This document shows positions 8,273 to 20,211 of a DNA stretch of 64,000 bases, one piece after another. The stretch's first letter is position 1, and every line of letters begins with the position of its first letter. The notes under the pieces are model-generated. The model saw only the letters and a program-made list of their open reading frames with translations, did not search any database and was not told where the DNA came from. The stretch is from Paractinoplanes maris (GTDB taxonomy: Bacteria; Actinomycetota; Actinomycetes; Mycobacteriales; Micromonosporaceae), in the NCBI RefSeq assembly GCF_023544465.1, contig NZ_JALPVL010000001.1:1-64000 (forward strand). The letters are read 5' to 3'. A program made the position numbers and the translations under genes.

Positions 8273-8920
8273 TCACCGCAGGCCTCCCTCATAGGCGGCT
8301 ATGACGAGAGCGGAGCGGTCGCGGCCGTCGAACTTGGCCAGCAGACGGTTGATGTGGGTCTTGACGGTCGACATGCTGACGCCGAGGTCGGTGGCGATCT
8401 GGTCGTTCGAGAGACCTCGCGCCACCAGGATCAGCACCTCACGCTCCCGGCCGGTGATGTGCGGCAACGGCGTCACCTGACGCTCGGGCATCTCCACGTA
8501 GGCGTCGATCAACTGCCCCTGGGCCGTCGGCGCCAACAGCCGGCCGCCCGCGGCAACATGCCGGATCCCGGCGATGAGCTCGGCCGGCAGCGCCTCCTTC
8601 ATGAGGAAGCCCTGCGCCCCCGCCCGGAGCGCCCCCAGCACGTACTCCCGCAGATCGAACGTGGTCAGCACGAGCACCCGCGTCTCGACACGAGGGACGC
8701 CGTGACAGATCTCCCAGGTGGCCTCGATGCCGTCCATCTCCGGCATCCGGATGTCCATGAGGACAACGTCGGGGCGTTCCCGGCGTACGACCTCGACCGC
8801 CTCCCGCCCGGATCCGGCCTCCCCGACACAGACAAGGCCGGGTGTGTGGTCGATCAACAACCGGAAGCTTCCCCGCACCAGCACCTGGTCGTCGGCGACC
8901 ACGACCCGGATCTCGGTCAC
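8273..8920 (-). CDS. NarL/LuxR-family response regulator
   Basis: The output half of a two-component system. The receiver domain (residues 3-120) has the acidic pair in VVVADDQ, the phospho-acceptor Asp in VVLMDIRMPEMDG, the Thr in VLVLTTFD, and the Lys in FLMKEA. The C-terminal LuxR helix-turn-helix is LTGREREVL-like (ITGREREVLILVARGLSNDQIATDLGVS). The GTG start overlaps the stop of the kinase gene (GTGA), so the pair is co-translated. Its likely target is the divergent ABC exporter operon at 10.3 kb. Confidence 0.93.
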   Translation of the reverse strand: MTEIRVVVADDQVLVRGSFRLLIDHTPGLVCVGEAGSGREAVEVVRRERPDVVLMDIRMPEMDGIEATWEICHGVPRVETRVLVLTTFDLREYVLGALRAGAQGFLMKEALPAELIAGIRHVAAGGRLLAPTAQGQLIDAYVEMPERQVTPLPHITGREREVLILVARGLSNDQIATDLGVSMSTVKTHINRLLAKFDGRDRSALVIAAYEGGLR

Positions 8921-10167
8921 GGCTCGTACCGCATGGTTGTCGCCACCGCCCATCCGCCGCCCGGCCGCGGGCCGGCGTTCAGCTCGCCGCCGAACTGCGC
9001 CGCTCGCTCCCGCATGCCGATCAGCCCCTGCCCGGCGTCGGACCTCGGCGTCGCGCTTTCGCGTCCAGTTCTTTGGAGATCGGTCCCGCTGGCACCGGTT
9101 GTCCTGGCTCCGGATCCCTCGCCCCTGCCGGCCGGCCCGCCGTCGTCGATGACTTCCACGTCCACCTGGCCGTCGCCGGTCACGATCTCGATCCGGCACC
9201 GCTGCGCCCCCGAATGCCGGACCACATTGGTCAGAGCCTCCTGCACCACGCGATAGACCGAGAGGGCAACATCGTCAGGAACGTCGTCTGCCGAGACGTC
9301 CGCCTCCGTCCGGGTGTCCAACTCGACCGTCAATCCGGTGGACCGCGCCACCGCGACCAGCCCGGCAAGGTCGGCGAGGGTGGGCATCGGGCCCATCGCC
9401 GCCTCCGCGCGGATGACACCGAGCGCCCGGCGGATCTCACCGAGCGTCTCGCGGCTGGTGGTGGCGATGACCCGTAACGCTTCGCGCATCTCCTCCGGGT
9501 GCTCGTCACCGACATGGTCGGCGATGGTCGCCTTGACCGCGATCATGCTCATGCTGTGCGCGACGATGTCGTGCAGCTCGCGCGCGATTCGCAGCCGTTC
9601 CTGTTCGACAGCCAGCGCGGTGGCCTGCTCGGCCCGCGAGGCGGTGTGGGCGCGGCGCTCCCGGACCACACGCCCGGTCGCCCAGCAGGCGGCGGCGACC
9701 CACGTCACCAGGCCGGTGCCCATCGCATCGTGCGAAGTCGCCCCGAAGGCCGCCGCCACCGCCGCTGCAGCGGCCACCACGACGGGGACCGACCGGCGAC
9801 GTCCGATCTGGAGGCCGACTGTGTAGAGGACGAGGCCCACCGGGAAGATCGGCGCGGTGCCGGCGTAGTAAGGGATCGCGCCGGAAGCCACGGCGAAAAC
9901 GGCGGCCGTGAGAACCGCGACCGCGGCGGCGACCGGCCACGGACGACGAATCGTCACGGGCAGCCCGATGGCGAGCCCGATGAGGAAAGAGGCCCAGCCC
10001 GGCTCCGACCAGGCCGTCCCGAACCAGCCCGGCACCGGACCGGTCGGGGGCTCGGCCGCGGCATACCAGCACAGGAGCACGGCTGCCGCGGCCAGCAGTC
10101 CGTCGACGGCGATCAGCTGGCCGCGGCTGAACCTCCGCAGGAGGAGGGATGGCGTTGCGGCATTCAC
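8917..10167 (-). CDS. NarL-type sensor histidine kinase
   Basis: A 416-residue membrane sensor kinase. The N-terminal half has about six hydrophobic helices (residues 15-175) without a large extracellular domain, as in intramembrane-sensing kinases. The HisKA_3 phospho-acceptor His lies in RIARELHDIVAHSMS. The ATPase domain has the N-box VVQEALTNVVRHS and the G-box GQGLIGMRERA. A Gly/Ser/Thr-rich insert (about residues 360-385) sits in the ATP lid. It lies back-to-back with an ABC exporter operon, an arrangement typical of peptide or drug sensing and detoxification. Confidence 0.92.
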   Translation of the reverse strand: MNAATPSLLLRRFSRGQLIAVDGLLAAAAVLLCWYAAAEPPTGPVPGWFGTAWSEPGWASFLIGLAIGLPVTIRRPWPVAAAVAVLTAAVFAVASGAIPYYAGTAPIFPVGLVLYTVGLQIGRRRSVPVVVAAAAAVAAAFGATSHDAMGTGLVTWVAAACWATGRVVRERRAHTASRAEQATALAVEQERLRIARELHDIVAHSMSMIAVKATIADHVGDEHPEEMREALRVIATTSRETLGEIRRALGVIRAEAAMGPMPTLADLAGLVAVARSTGLTVELDTRTEADVSADDVPDDVALSVYRVVQEALTNVVRHSGAQRCRIEIVTGDGQVDVEVIDDGGPAGRGEGSGARTTGASGTDLQRTGRESATPRSDAGQGLIGMRERAAQFGGELNAGPRPGGGWAVATTMRYEP

Positions 10168-10288
10168 GACGGCGACGTTAGCGAGCAGCGATGATCCGTA
10201 GCGTCAACCCAGGGTTCGATTTTCTGCCCGTCCCAGTCGGAACCCCGGTTTGACGACACCCGGTCCGCCGGCCGCGAAGCTCGACGCC

Positions 10289-11016
10289 ATGACGACACCG
10301 ATGGTTTCCATCCGGGATCTGCGGATGGAGTATGGCGCCGGCCCGAGCCGGGTGACCGCACTCGACGGGCTCACCGTCGATCTTCCCGCGGGCAGCTTCA
10401 CGGCGGTCATGGGCCCGTCCGGCTCGGGCAAGTCGACCCTGCTCCACTGCGCCGCGGGGCTCGACCGGCCCACCTCCGGCCAGGTGGCCATCGACGGCGC
10501 CGACCTGGCTGAGCTCGACGAGACCGGGCTGGCTCTGCTGCGCCGGCAGCGGATCGGCTTCGTGTTCCAGGCCTTCAACCTCATCTCGTCACTCACCGCG
10601 GCGCAAAACGTCGCACTGCCTCTCCGGTTGGCCGGTCGGCGGGTCACGTCCGGCGAGATCGCCGCCGCACTGGCTGCCGTCGGCCTGGCCGATCGGGCCC
10701 GGCACCGACCCGTCGAGCTCTCGGGAGGTCAGCAGCAGCGCGTCGCGATCGCTCGTGCGATGGTCACCCGGCCCGCAGTGATCTTCGCCGACGAGCCCAC
10801 CGGGGCACTCGACAACCAGACCTCCCGCCAGGTGCTCGAACTGCTGCGCGGCCTGGCCGCCGAGGCGGGCGGGACGATCGTCATGGTGACGCACGATCCG
10901 GTGGCTGCGGCGTGGGCCGATTCGGTGCTCCTGCTGACCGACGGCCGTCTGGCCGATCGTCTCGACGGCGCGCCGGCCGAGGTCATCGCCGCTCAGATGG
11001 CCCGGGCGGAGGCGGC

Positions 11017-11023
<7 letters not shown>
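10289..11023 (+). CDS. MacB/LolD-type ABC transporter ATPase
   Basis: A 244-residue ATP-binding subunit that powers the FtsX-type permease downstream. Walker A is GPSGSGKST (about 41-49), the Q-loop is VFQAFNLI, the signature is LSGGQQQR, Walker B is VIFADEP and the H-loop is VTHD. The ATG at 10289 follows the family N-terminus (VSIRDLRMEYGAG). The frame is open to a TTG at 10250. It overlaps the permease by 7 bases (ATGCTGA). The 121 bases between it and the divergent kinase contain GGGTTCG and CGGAACCC arms about 22 bases apart, a possible regulator site. Confidence 0.92.
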
Positions 11024-13398
<2,375 letters not shown>

Positions 13399-13556
13399 TG
13401 ACTGTCCGGGACGATGCGGCGGCCAGGGCGCCCGTCCAGCTTGTCGACCATGCACTGAGCGCTCCGCGAGGATCATGGCCAGGCCGCGCACCACCTGGCG
13501 GTTTACGGGTCCGCGCTCGGGGCACCACTGGACCGATCTGTCGGAAAGGAAACGAG

Positions 13557-13907
13557 ATGAGCGACTCGCAGGAAGACATCGAGCGGGAGATCGCAGGGAG
13601 CGACTACGCCCCCGGCGCCCTGTACGAGCCCAGCACCTATCGGCCCGACAAGGGTGATGACGACGAGGGGCTGTCGAGCACGCTCGCCGCGGGCACCGAC
13701 ACCGACCAGCTCCAGGACGGCGGACCCCACCCGGAGCACGGCATCATGACCACGACCGGTGGCACCGCGGGGCCGAACAGCTTCCGCACGCGCCCACGTT
13801 CGGGTCCGGGCGTTGCGAACACGACGACCGGCGACGCCACCACCGGCGCGATGGAGACGCCGGTGGACAGCTACACGAGCGACGCCAGCAGCAACTCGGT
13901 CGACTGA
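13557..13907 (+). CDS. Short acidic, probably disordered protein of unknown function
   Basis: A 116-residue hydrophilic protein I do not recognise. It is rich in Asp, Gly, Ser and Thr, with no helix-forming or membrane segment and the phrase DDDEGLSSTLAAGTDTDQLQ near the middle. The ATG at 13557 has a good GGAAAGGAAAC ribosome site 3-12 bases upstream. The frame is also open back into the permease gene, but without a ribosome site. It lies 158 bases after the exporter operon and is followed by a strong terminator, so it may be its own unit. Confidence 0.65.
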   Translation: MSDSQEDIEREIAGSDYAPGALYEPSTYRPDKGDDDEGLSSTLAAGTDTDQLQDGGPHPEHGIMTTTGGTAGPNSFRTRPRSGPGVANTTTGDATTGAMETPVDSYTSDASSNSVD

Positions 13908-13965
13908 CCCGGCTGTGACCCGGCCGACCGATCCAACGCGATCGACCGGCCGGTTTCGCAGCGTT

Positions 13966-13992
13966 CCGGCGGCGGTCCCCGACCGCCGCCGG
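13966..13992 (+). terminator. Strong hairpin after the acidic protein gene
   Basis: A perfect 12-bp stem, CCGGCGGCGGTC / GACCGCCGCCGG, with a 3-base loop. A second imperfect hairpin (GGCCGACCGATC with GATCGACCGGCC, two mismatches) precedes it at 13922-13952 and is followed by GGTTTCG. The remaining bases to 14139 show no gene. Confidence 0.7.
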
Positions 13993-14139
13993 CCGGGGAT
14001 CTAACTGGCCTACGGTCATCCGGCCCCGCCAGGCAGCCACCGTTGCGGTCTCACGGCGACAGTCGTCAGAGCTTGATCGTCGACCGCCACGGGTTCGACG
14101 GGGCCGCCGGCGACGGCGGGCCGGGTTACCGTCATCGGC

Positions 14140-14808
14140 GTGACCGGAGATGGGCTGGGCGAGCCGTTTGCGTCCGGACGTGAAGCGGACGTCTATGCAC
14201 TGGGCGACGGTGTGGTGCTGCGGCGCTATCGGAACGGCGGAGACGCCACGGGTGAGGCCGCGGTGATGGCGTACGCCGCGAGCTTCGGGTATCCGGTGCC
14301 ACGGGTCTTCCGGGTGGACGGTCCCGAGCTGGAGATGGAACGGCTGGACGGCCCGACCATGGCGGCGGCGTACCTGGACGGCAAGCTCTCGCTGGACGCC
14401 TCGGCTCACATCATAGCGGATCTGCTGCGCCGGCTGCACGAGTTGCCGGGCCGCGGCGGTACGGGCTCGATCGTGCATCTCGACCTTCATCCGGACAACA
14501 TCCTGCTGACCGGACGCGGGCCGATGTTGATCGACTGGGGTAACGCGGGTGATGGCGATCCCGACTTCGACACCGCGCTGACGGCGTTGATCCTGGCGCA
14601 GGTCGCGATCGGTTCGATCGAGCACGAGATCGGCGCGGACGCCGGTACCGTCCTCGATCTCCTGCTCCCCTTGGTGCCGGGTGATCCGCTGGCCAAGCTG
14701 GACGACGTGGTCGCCTTCCGAGCGGGTCAGTGGACCATGTCGCCGGAGGAAGTCGCCGCCCTCCCCACGGCCGCCGCCCGAGTACGAGGAACCCCGATGA
14801 CGGCTTGA
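14140..14808 (+). CDS. Small aminoglycoside-phosphotransferase-fold kinase
   Basis: A 222-residue kinase-like protein with a short N-lobe (FASGREADVYALGDGVVLRRYRNG). It has the catalytic loop HLDLHPDNILL (about 114-124) and the metal-binding LIDWGNAGDGDPDFD. The APH family phosphorylates antibiotics, choline, homoserine or other small molecules; nothing here shows the substrate. It is shorter than typical resistance enzymes (about 260-300). The start GTG has no ribosome site, but TACCGT ends 7 bases before it, so a leaderless message is likely. It is followed by a 138-base gap and dtd. Confidence 0.8.
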   Translation: MTGDGLGEPFASGREADVYALGDGVVLRRYRNGGDATGEAAVMAYAASFGYPVPRVFRVDGPELEMERLDGPTMAAAYLDGKLSLDASAHIIADLLRRLHELPGRGGTGSIVHLDLHPDNILLTGRGPMLIDWGNAGDGDPDFDTALTALILAQVAIGSIEHEIGADAGTVLDLLLPLVPGDPLAKLDDVVAFRAGQWTMSPEEVAALPTAAARVRGTPMTA

Positions 14809-14946
14809 GGGGCGTGAGGTGGCAAGGGCGGCGCATCGCCGCTACCACGCCGGCGACCGCGGCCTCGGGCGATCGAAGCTGGGACAGTAGGACGCCGAGT
14901 GGGGCTGCGTGAAAGGCAACGTCGCGGCCGGAAGAGGAGTTACCAG

Positions 14947-15369
14947 GTGCGGGCATTGGTGCAGACGGTGAGCCGGGCGAGCGTGACTGTCGACGATGAG
15001 GTCGTCGGCAAGATCGAGGAGGGGCTGCTGGTGCTGGTCGGTGTCACGCACGACGACACTGCGGCCAAGGCGGCCGAGCTGGCTCGTAAGACCCACGAAC
15101 TGCGCATCTTGGACAATGAGGCGTCTGCGGCGGATCTTGGAGCTCCGTTGCTGGTGGTCAGCCAGTTCACGCTCTATGGCGACGCGCGCAAGGGGCGCCG
15201 GCCCACCTGGAACGCGGCCGCGCCGGCCGAGGTTGCCGAGCCGCTCGTCACGGCGTACGTCGAAAGCTTGCGCGCCCGGGGCGCGACCGTCGAGACCGGC
15301 CGCTTCCGGGCGCACATGCTCGTCGACAGCGTGAACGTGGGACCGCGAACGATCTTGCTCGAGCTCTGA
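14947..15369 (+). CDS. dtd: D-aminoacyl-tRNA deacylase
   Basis: Hydrolyses D-amino acids (and misplaced glycine) from tRNA, protecting translation. The 140 residues cover the whole family. The N-terminus is [20 protein letters not shown], the catalytic SQFTLYGD motif is intact, and the C-terminus is [19 protein letters not shown]. The Gly-cisPro motif, usually N-x-G-P-V/I-T, reads NVGPRT here, with Arg at the hydrophobic position. The GTG start at 14947 fits the family N-terminus, although the frame is open to 14899. Confidence 0.92.
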   Translation: MRALVQTVSRASVTVDDEVVGKIEEGLLVLVGVTHDDTAAKAAELARKTHELRILDNEASAADLGAPLLVVSQFTLYGDARKGRRPTWNAAAPAEVAEPLVTAYVESLRARGATVETGRFRAHMLVDSVNVGPRTILLEL

Positions 15370-15376
15370 GCGACCG

Positions 15377-16165
15377 CTAGAAGAACAGCCCGCGGCGCTG
15401 GGCCGACTGCCGCAGCCAGTTGTCGAGCTGACCGGCCCAGTCGGTGCGGTCGACGGTCGCGTAGTCGACGTCGAACCGGCCGAAGGCGTCGTGGCCCTCG
15501 GTGAACATGCCGCCCCGCTTGTCGACCTCGAGGATGACCTGCAGCTTGTGCGGCGTCGGGATGAACGTCAGCTCGAGCTGGTTGATGCCGCTCGCGTAAG
15601 CCGACGGCGGGTAGAACTCGATCTCCTGGTAGAACGGCAGGTGCTGCTCGGCCCCGTACACCCGGCCGCGCTCGACGTCGGCCCGGCTGAACCGGAAACC
15701 CAGGCGCAGCAACGCGTCGAGGAGTCGCTCCTGGGCCGGCAGCGGGTGCACCGCCACCGCGTCCAAATCGGACTTGTCGACTGCGCGCGCGATCTCGAGC
15801 TCGGTCGTGAGACCCATCGTCATGCCGTGCAGATGCTGCCCGTAGACCTCGGTGATCGGGGTTTCCCACGGCACGTCGAACCGGAACGGCACGTCGTACT
15901 TCGCACCGGGGTCGAGCCGGAAGGAACCGGTCAGCCGCTGGCGGTGGAACTCCTGGTCGCTGTTGTACTCGCTGTCGCCGCTCTCCACCTCGACCCGGGT
16001 GATCAGCCCGACCGCCAGATATTCGACGTCGACCGCGTGGTCCCCACCGACCACGTGCACCTGGCCCTCGAGGAACCCACCAGGCCGGCAATTCGGGTTG
16101 GTCAGCACCGTCTCGACCGACGGGCCACCGACACCGAATGCCTTCAACATCTTTTTGAAGACCAC
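15377..16165 (-). CDS. Spo0M / arrestin-fold sporulation-control protein (copy 1)
   Basis: A 262-residue cytosolic protein with two beta-sandwich halves of the arrestin/Vps26 type. Bacillus Spo0M affects sporulation and cell-division control; the biochemical role is unsettled. Family signatures are VVFKKMLKAFGVGGPSVETVL, VPWETPITEVYGQHLHGMTMGL and LPFYQEIEFYPPSAY. The GTG at 16165 was chosen for its GGAGGAG ribosome site 8 bases upstream and the family N-terminus. A second, longer homologue lies at 60.2 kb. Its 3' end faces dtd across 7 bases. The 234 bases upstream to sigB hold only promoters. Confidence 0.88.
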   Translation of the reverse strand: MVFKKMLKAFGVGGPSVETVLTNPNCRPGGFLEGQVHVVGGDHAVDVEYLAVGLITRVEVESGDSEYNSDQEFHRQRLTGSFRLDPGAKYDVPFRFDVPWETPITEVYGQHLHGMTMGLTTELEIARAVDKSDLDAVAVHPLPAQERLLDALLRLGFRFSRADVERGRVYGAEQHLPFYQEIEFYPPSAYASGINQLELTFIPTPHKLQVILEVDKRGGMFTEGHDAFGRFDVDYATVDRTDWAGQLDNWLRQSAQRRGLFF

Positions 16166-16399
16166 TGAACCATCTCCTCCACGCGGGCGTTTGGGGAACA
16201 GTATCGGCGCGCAACACGCGACGAGTACCGGCGAACCGGACACTTGTCGGCTTGGCGACGTCAGGGTTCTCCCTGATTCATGCCACCTGGACGCTTGCCT
16301 CACCTCGGTTTAACGCGTCCCAGGCCAAGCTATCGATCACACCGGCACGCAGCGGCTGGGAATGCACGAGACGGTTATCAGCGGGGAGGGGACTGAAAG

Positions 16400-17413
<1,014 letters not shown>

Positions 17414-17445
17414 GTGGCATACGCGAACGTGGAGCGACTACATCA

Positions 17446-17485
17446 CCGCCCGGCGGGCTTCGGCTCGGCGGGCGGTTTCGCTTTC
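17446..17485 (+). terminator. Terminator after sigB
   Basis: A CCGCCCG / CGGGCGG stem with a GC-rich inner part and a TTCG-containing loop is followed by the T-rich run TTTCGCTTTCTTCT. The bases from here to the next stop codon at 17613 hold no gene. Confidence 0.65.
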
Positions 17486-17612
17486 TTCTCGTACGACGCG
17501 TAGGGGCACTTGCATAAGAGGTCATCAGCGGCCCGGCTGACGCCGCGGGCCGCGCGCGGAGGCTGAGCGTGCGGTGCTGGGTCGGCGCTGAACTCGGTCG
17601 GCGCTGGTGGAG

Positions 17613-20159
17613 TTACGGGGTTCGGAGGCGGCGGGGGCCGGTGTCGGGGCGGCGAGTGGGGTCACCGATCTCGGTGGCGGCGTGCAGGACTGAGAAGCCG
17701 TCGGGGCGGGCCAGCACCGGGTTGAGCGACAGCTTGCGCAGGCGGGGGTGATCGTCGGCCAGGCGGCCCACGCGGAGCAGCAGGTCGATGAGCGCCCCGC
17801 GGTCGACCGGCGCCGAACCGCGGTAGCCGTGCAGCAGGGGCGCGGCCCGCGGCTCGACGACCAGAGCCTCGGCGGCCCGGTCGGTCAGCGGGGCGGCCCG
17901 CCAGGCCAGGTCACCCAGCAGCTCACTGGCCACGCCGCCCAGGCCGAAACCGACGATCGGGCCGAACGCCGGATCCTCCATCACCTCGACGCGGCAGGCC
18001 ACCCCGGCCGAGACCATCGACTGCACCAGCACGTCCGGGCCGAAGGCGGTGGACAACTCGGTGTAGGCCGAGCGGACGTCGTCCTCGTCGGCCAGGGCCA
18101 GGCGGACCGCGCCCAGGTCGATGCGGTGGCGGAGGGCACCACCGGCGGCTTTGAGAGCGACCGGGTAGCCCAGTGTCCCGGCCGCCGCGATCGCCTCGTC
18201 GGCGGTGGTGGCCAGCGTGGACGGGACCACGTCGATGCCGTACGCGGCCAGGAGCTCGCTCGGCGGACCGTCGACCAGCGGGGCGTCGGGGTCGACTCCC
18301 TCGAGCACCGGGATCACGCCCGGCGGGCGGCGCAGCCAGTCGGCATACGTCGCCACGCGGGCCAGGGCGCGCACCGCCTCCTCGACCGACGGGTAGGCCG
18401 GCACGCGGGCCGGCGAGCTGCCGAGCAGGAAGGTCGCCACGGTCGGCTTCTCGCCGGCCAGCGCGACACTGGCCAGGGCCGCGGCGAAGTCGGCGTCCTC
18501 GTCGGCGAGCTGGCCGGGCAGCGGCGGCGCGAAGACGACGACCAGGGCGTCGGCGCGCTCGTCGATGGCCGCGTCGGCCAGGGCGTCGGCGAAGTTGTGG
18601 GCGCCGGCCTGCGGGCTGATGTCGAGCGGATACCCCGCGGCGACGGTCAGGCCGTTGGCCCGGCAGGCGGCCACCGCCAATTCCGACAGTGCGGACGAGT
18701 TGCCGACCACGGCGACCCGGCGGCCGGCGGGCAGCGGCTGGTGGGCCAGCAGGAGACCGACGTCGAACATCTCTTGCACCGTGTCGACCCGGATCACGCC
18801 CGAGCGGGCGAACAGGGCGGTGACCGCGTTGACGTCGGGGCCGGGCAGGTCGCCGGCGAGACCAGCCGGACGGGTGGCCGAGGCGACCGCGACCACGGGT
18901 TTCACCCGGCTCATGCGGCGGGCCAGCCGGGCGAACTTGCGCGGGTTGCCGAACGTCTCGAGATAGAGCAGGACGACGTCGGTGCCGGGGTCGTCGCGCC
19001 AATACTGCAGGAGATCGTTGCCGGAGACGTCGGCCCGGTTGCCGGCCGACACGAAGCTGGACAGGCCCAGCCCGCGACGGTCGGCCTCGGCCAGCAGGGC
19101 GACACCGAGCGCGCCGCTCTGGCTGAAGAAGCCGACCCGGCCGGCGGCCGGCAGGCGCGGGGCGAGCGTGGCGTTCAGCCGCACGGCGGGGTCGGTGTTG
19201 GCCACCCCCATGCTGTTGGGCCCCACCACGCGCAACCCCGCGGCATGCGCGCCCTCGATCAGCGCTCGCTGGGCGAGGCCGCCCTCGGGGCCCGCCTCGG
19301 CGAAGCCCGCGGACACGACCACGAGACCACCCGCGCCACTGGCCGAGGCATCCGCCAGCGCCGCGGCCACACCCTCGGGCGGCACGGCGACCAGCGCGAG
19401 GTCGATCGGCATCCCGGCCTCGGTGGCCGAGCGGTAGGCGCGCAGACCGGCCACCCGCTCGGCGCTGCGGTGGACCGGGACGATCGGGCCGGTGAAGCCG
19501 CCGTCGCGCAGGTGACCGAGCATGGCCGCGCCGATGCCCTGACCGCTCGCGCTGGCGCCGTAGACCGCGACCGCCCGCGGCGACAGCAGCCGGGCGATCG
19601 AACGGGACTCGGTGAGGTGCTCGCGGGACTCCTGCACCTCGCGGGATCTCTCGGTGGGGGCGATCGGGAAGCTCAGGTGGACCACGCCGTCCGCGTACTT
19701 GCGCTGGACCTGGTAGCCGAAGTCGCTGAAGACGCGAAGCATGCCCCCGTTCTCGGGGAGCACCTCGGCGACGAAGCGGGTGATGCCGTTGGCCCGGGCC
19801 GCCTCGGCGAGATGCTCGAGCAGGACCGAGCCGATGCCGCGGCCCTGATGGGCGTCCTCGACGACGAACGCGACCTCGGCCTCGGGCGACTCGTGACCCA
19901 GACGCTCGTAGCGGCCGACCGCCATGATGCGCGGGCCGCTGACGATGACGAAGGCCTCGCGGTCGTGATGGTCGACGTTGACGAAGCGCTCGAGGTCGCG
20001 TTCCGGAATGCGCGGATAGGGCGAGAAGTAGCGCAGGTAGCGCGTGCGGTCGCTCATGCGCGAGTGGAACTGCACGATGGCATCGGCGTCGGCGGGCTGG
20101 ATCGGACGCAGGTGGACGGCACTGCCGTCGGAGAGCAGAACGTCCGCGCTGGTGGTCAC
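17613..20159 (-). CDS. GNAT acetyltransferase fused to an ADP-forming acyl-CoA synthetase-like protein
   Basis: An 848-residue fusion. The N-terminal GNAT domain (about 1-170) has the acetyl-CoA loop VVEDAHQGRGIGSVLLEHLAE. Next come a CoA-binding Rossmann domain (about 190-310, AVYGASASGQGIGAAML), two succinyl-CoA-synthetase-like domains (SQSGALGVALL, then NSSALSELAV) and a C-terminal ATP-grasp domain (about 630-840, GYPVALKAAGG). These fusions resemble the Pat/Acs2 protein lysine acetyltransferases, in which the synthetase part may be only regulatory. The catalytic His of active synthetases is not obvious to me. It lies 52 bases after an AcuC-like deacylase on the same strand. Confidence 0.88.
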   Translation of the reverse strand: MTTSADVLLSDGSAVHLRPIQPADADAIVQFHSRMSDRTRYLRYFSPYPRIPERDLERFVNVDHHDREAFVIVSGPRIMAVGRYERLGHESPEAEVAFVVEDAHQGRGIGSVLLEHLAEAARANGITRFVAEVLPENGGMLRVFSDFGYQVQRKYADGVVHLSFPIAPTERSREVQESREHLTESRSIARLLSPRAVAVYGASASGQGIGAAMLGHLRDGGFTGPIVPVHRSAERVAGLRAYRSATEAGMPIDLALVAVPPEGVAAALADASASGAGGLVVVSAGFAEAGPEGGLAQRALIEGAHAAGLRVVGPNSMGVANTDPAVRLNATLAPRLPAAGRVGFFSQSGALGVALLAEADRRGLGLSSFVSAGNRADVSGNDLLQYWRDDPGTDVVLLYLETFGNPRKFARLARRMSRVKPVVAVASATRPAGLAGDLPGPDVNAVTALFARSGVIRVDTVQEMFDVGLLLAHQPLPAGRRVAVVGNSSALSELAVAACRANGLTVAAGYPLDISPQAGAHNFADALADAAIDERADALVVVFAPPLPGQLADEDADFAAALASVALAGEKPTVATFLLGSSPARVPAYPSVEEAVRALARVATYADWLRRPPGVIPVLEGVDPDAPLVDGPPSELLAAYGIDVVPSTLATTADEAIAAAGTLGYPVALKAAGGALRHRIDLGAVRLALADEDDVRSAYTELSTAFGPDVLVQSMVSAGVACRVEVMEDPAFGPIVGFGLGGVASELLGDLAWRAAPLTDRAAEALVVEPRAAPLLHGYRGSAPVDRGALIDLLLRVGRLADDHPRLRKLSLNPVLARPDGFSVLHAATEIGDPTRRPDTGPRRLRTP

Positions 20160-20211
20160 GTCACCCTCCTCCTCTCGGCGCTCTTCTGACGCTGCGGTGC
20201 GATGCGGGTGG

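Noticed and set aside
17748..20189. An 813-codon plus-strand open frame
   Set aside because: Antisense shadow of the GNAT/acyl-CoA-ligase gene; the composition is unnatural and no ribosome site or domain is present.
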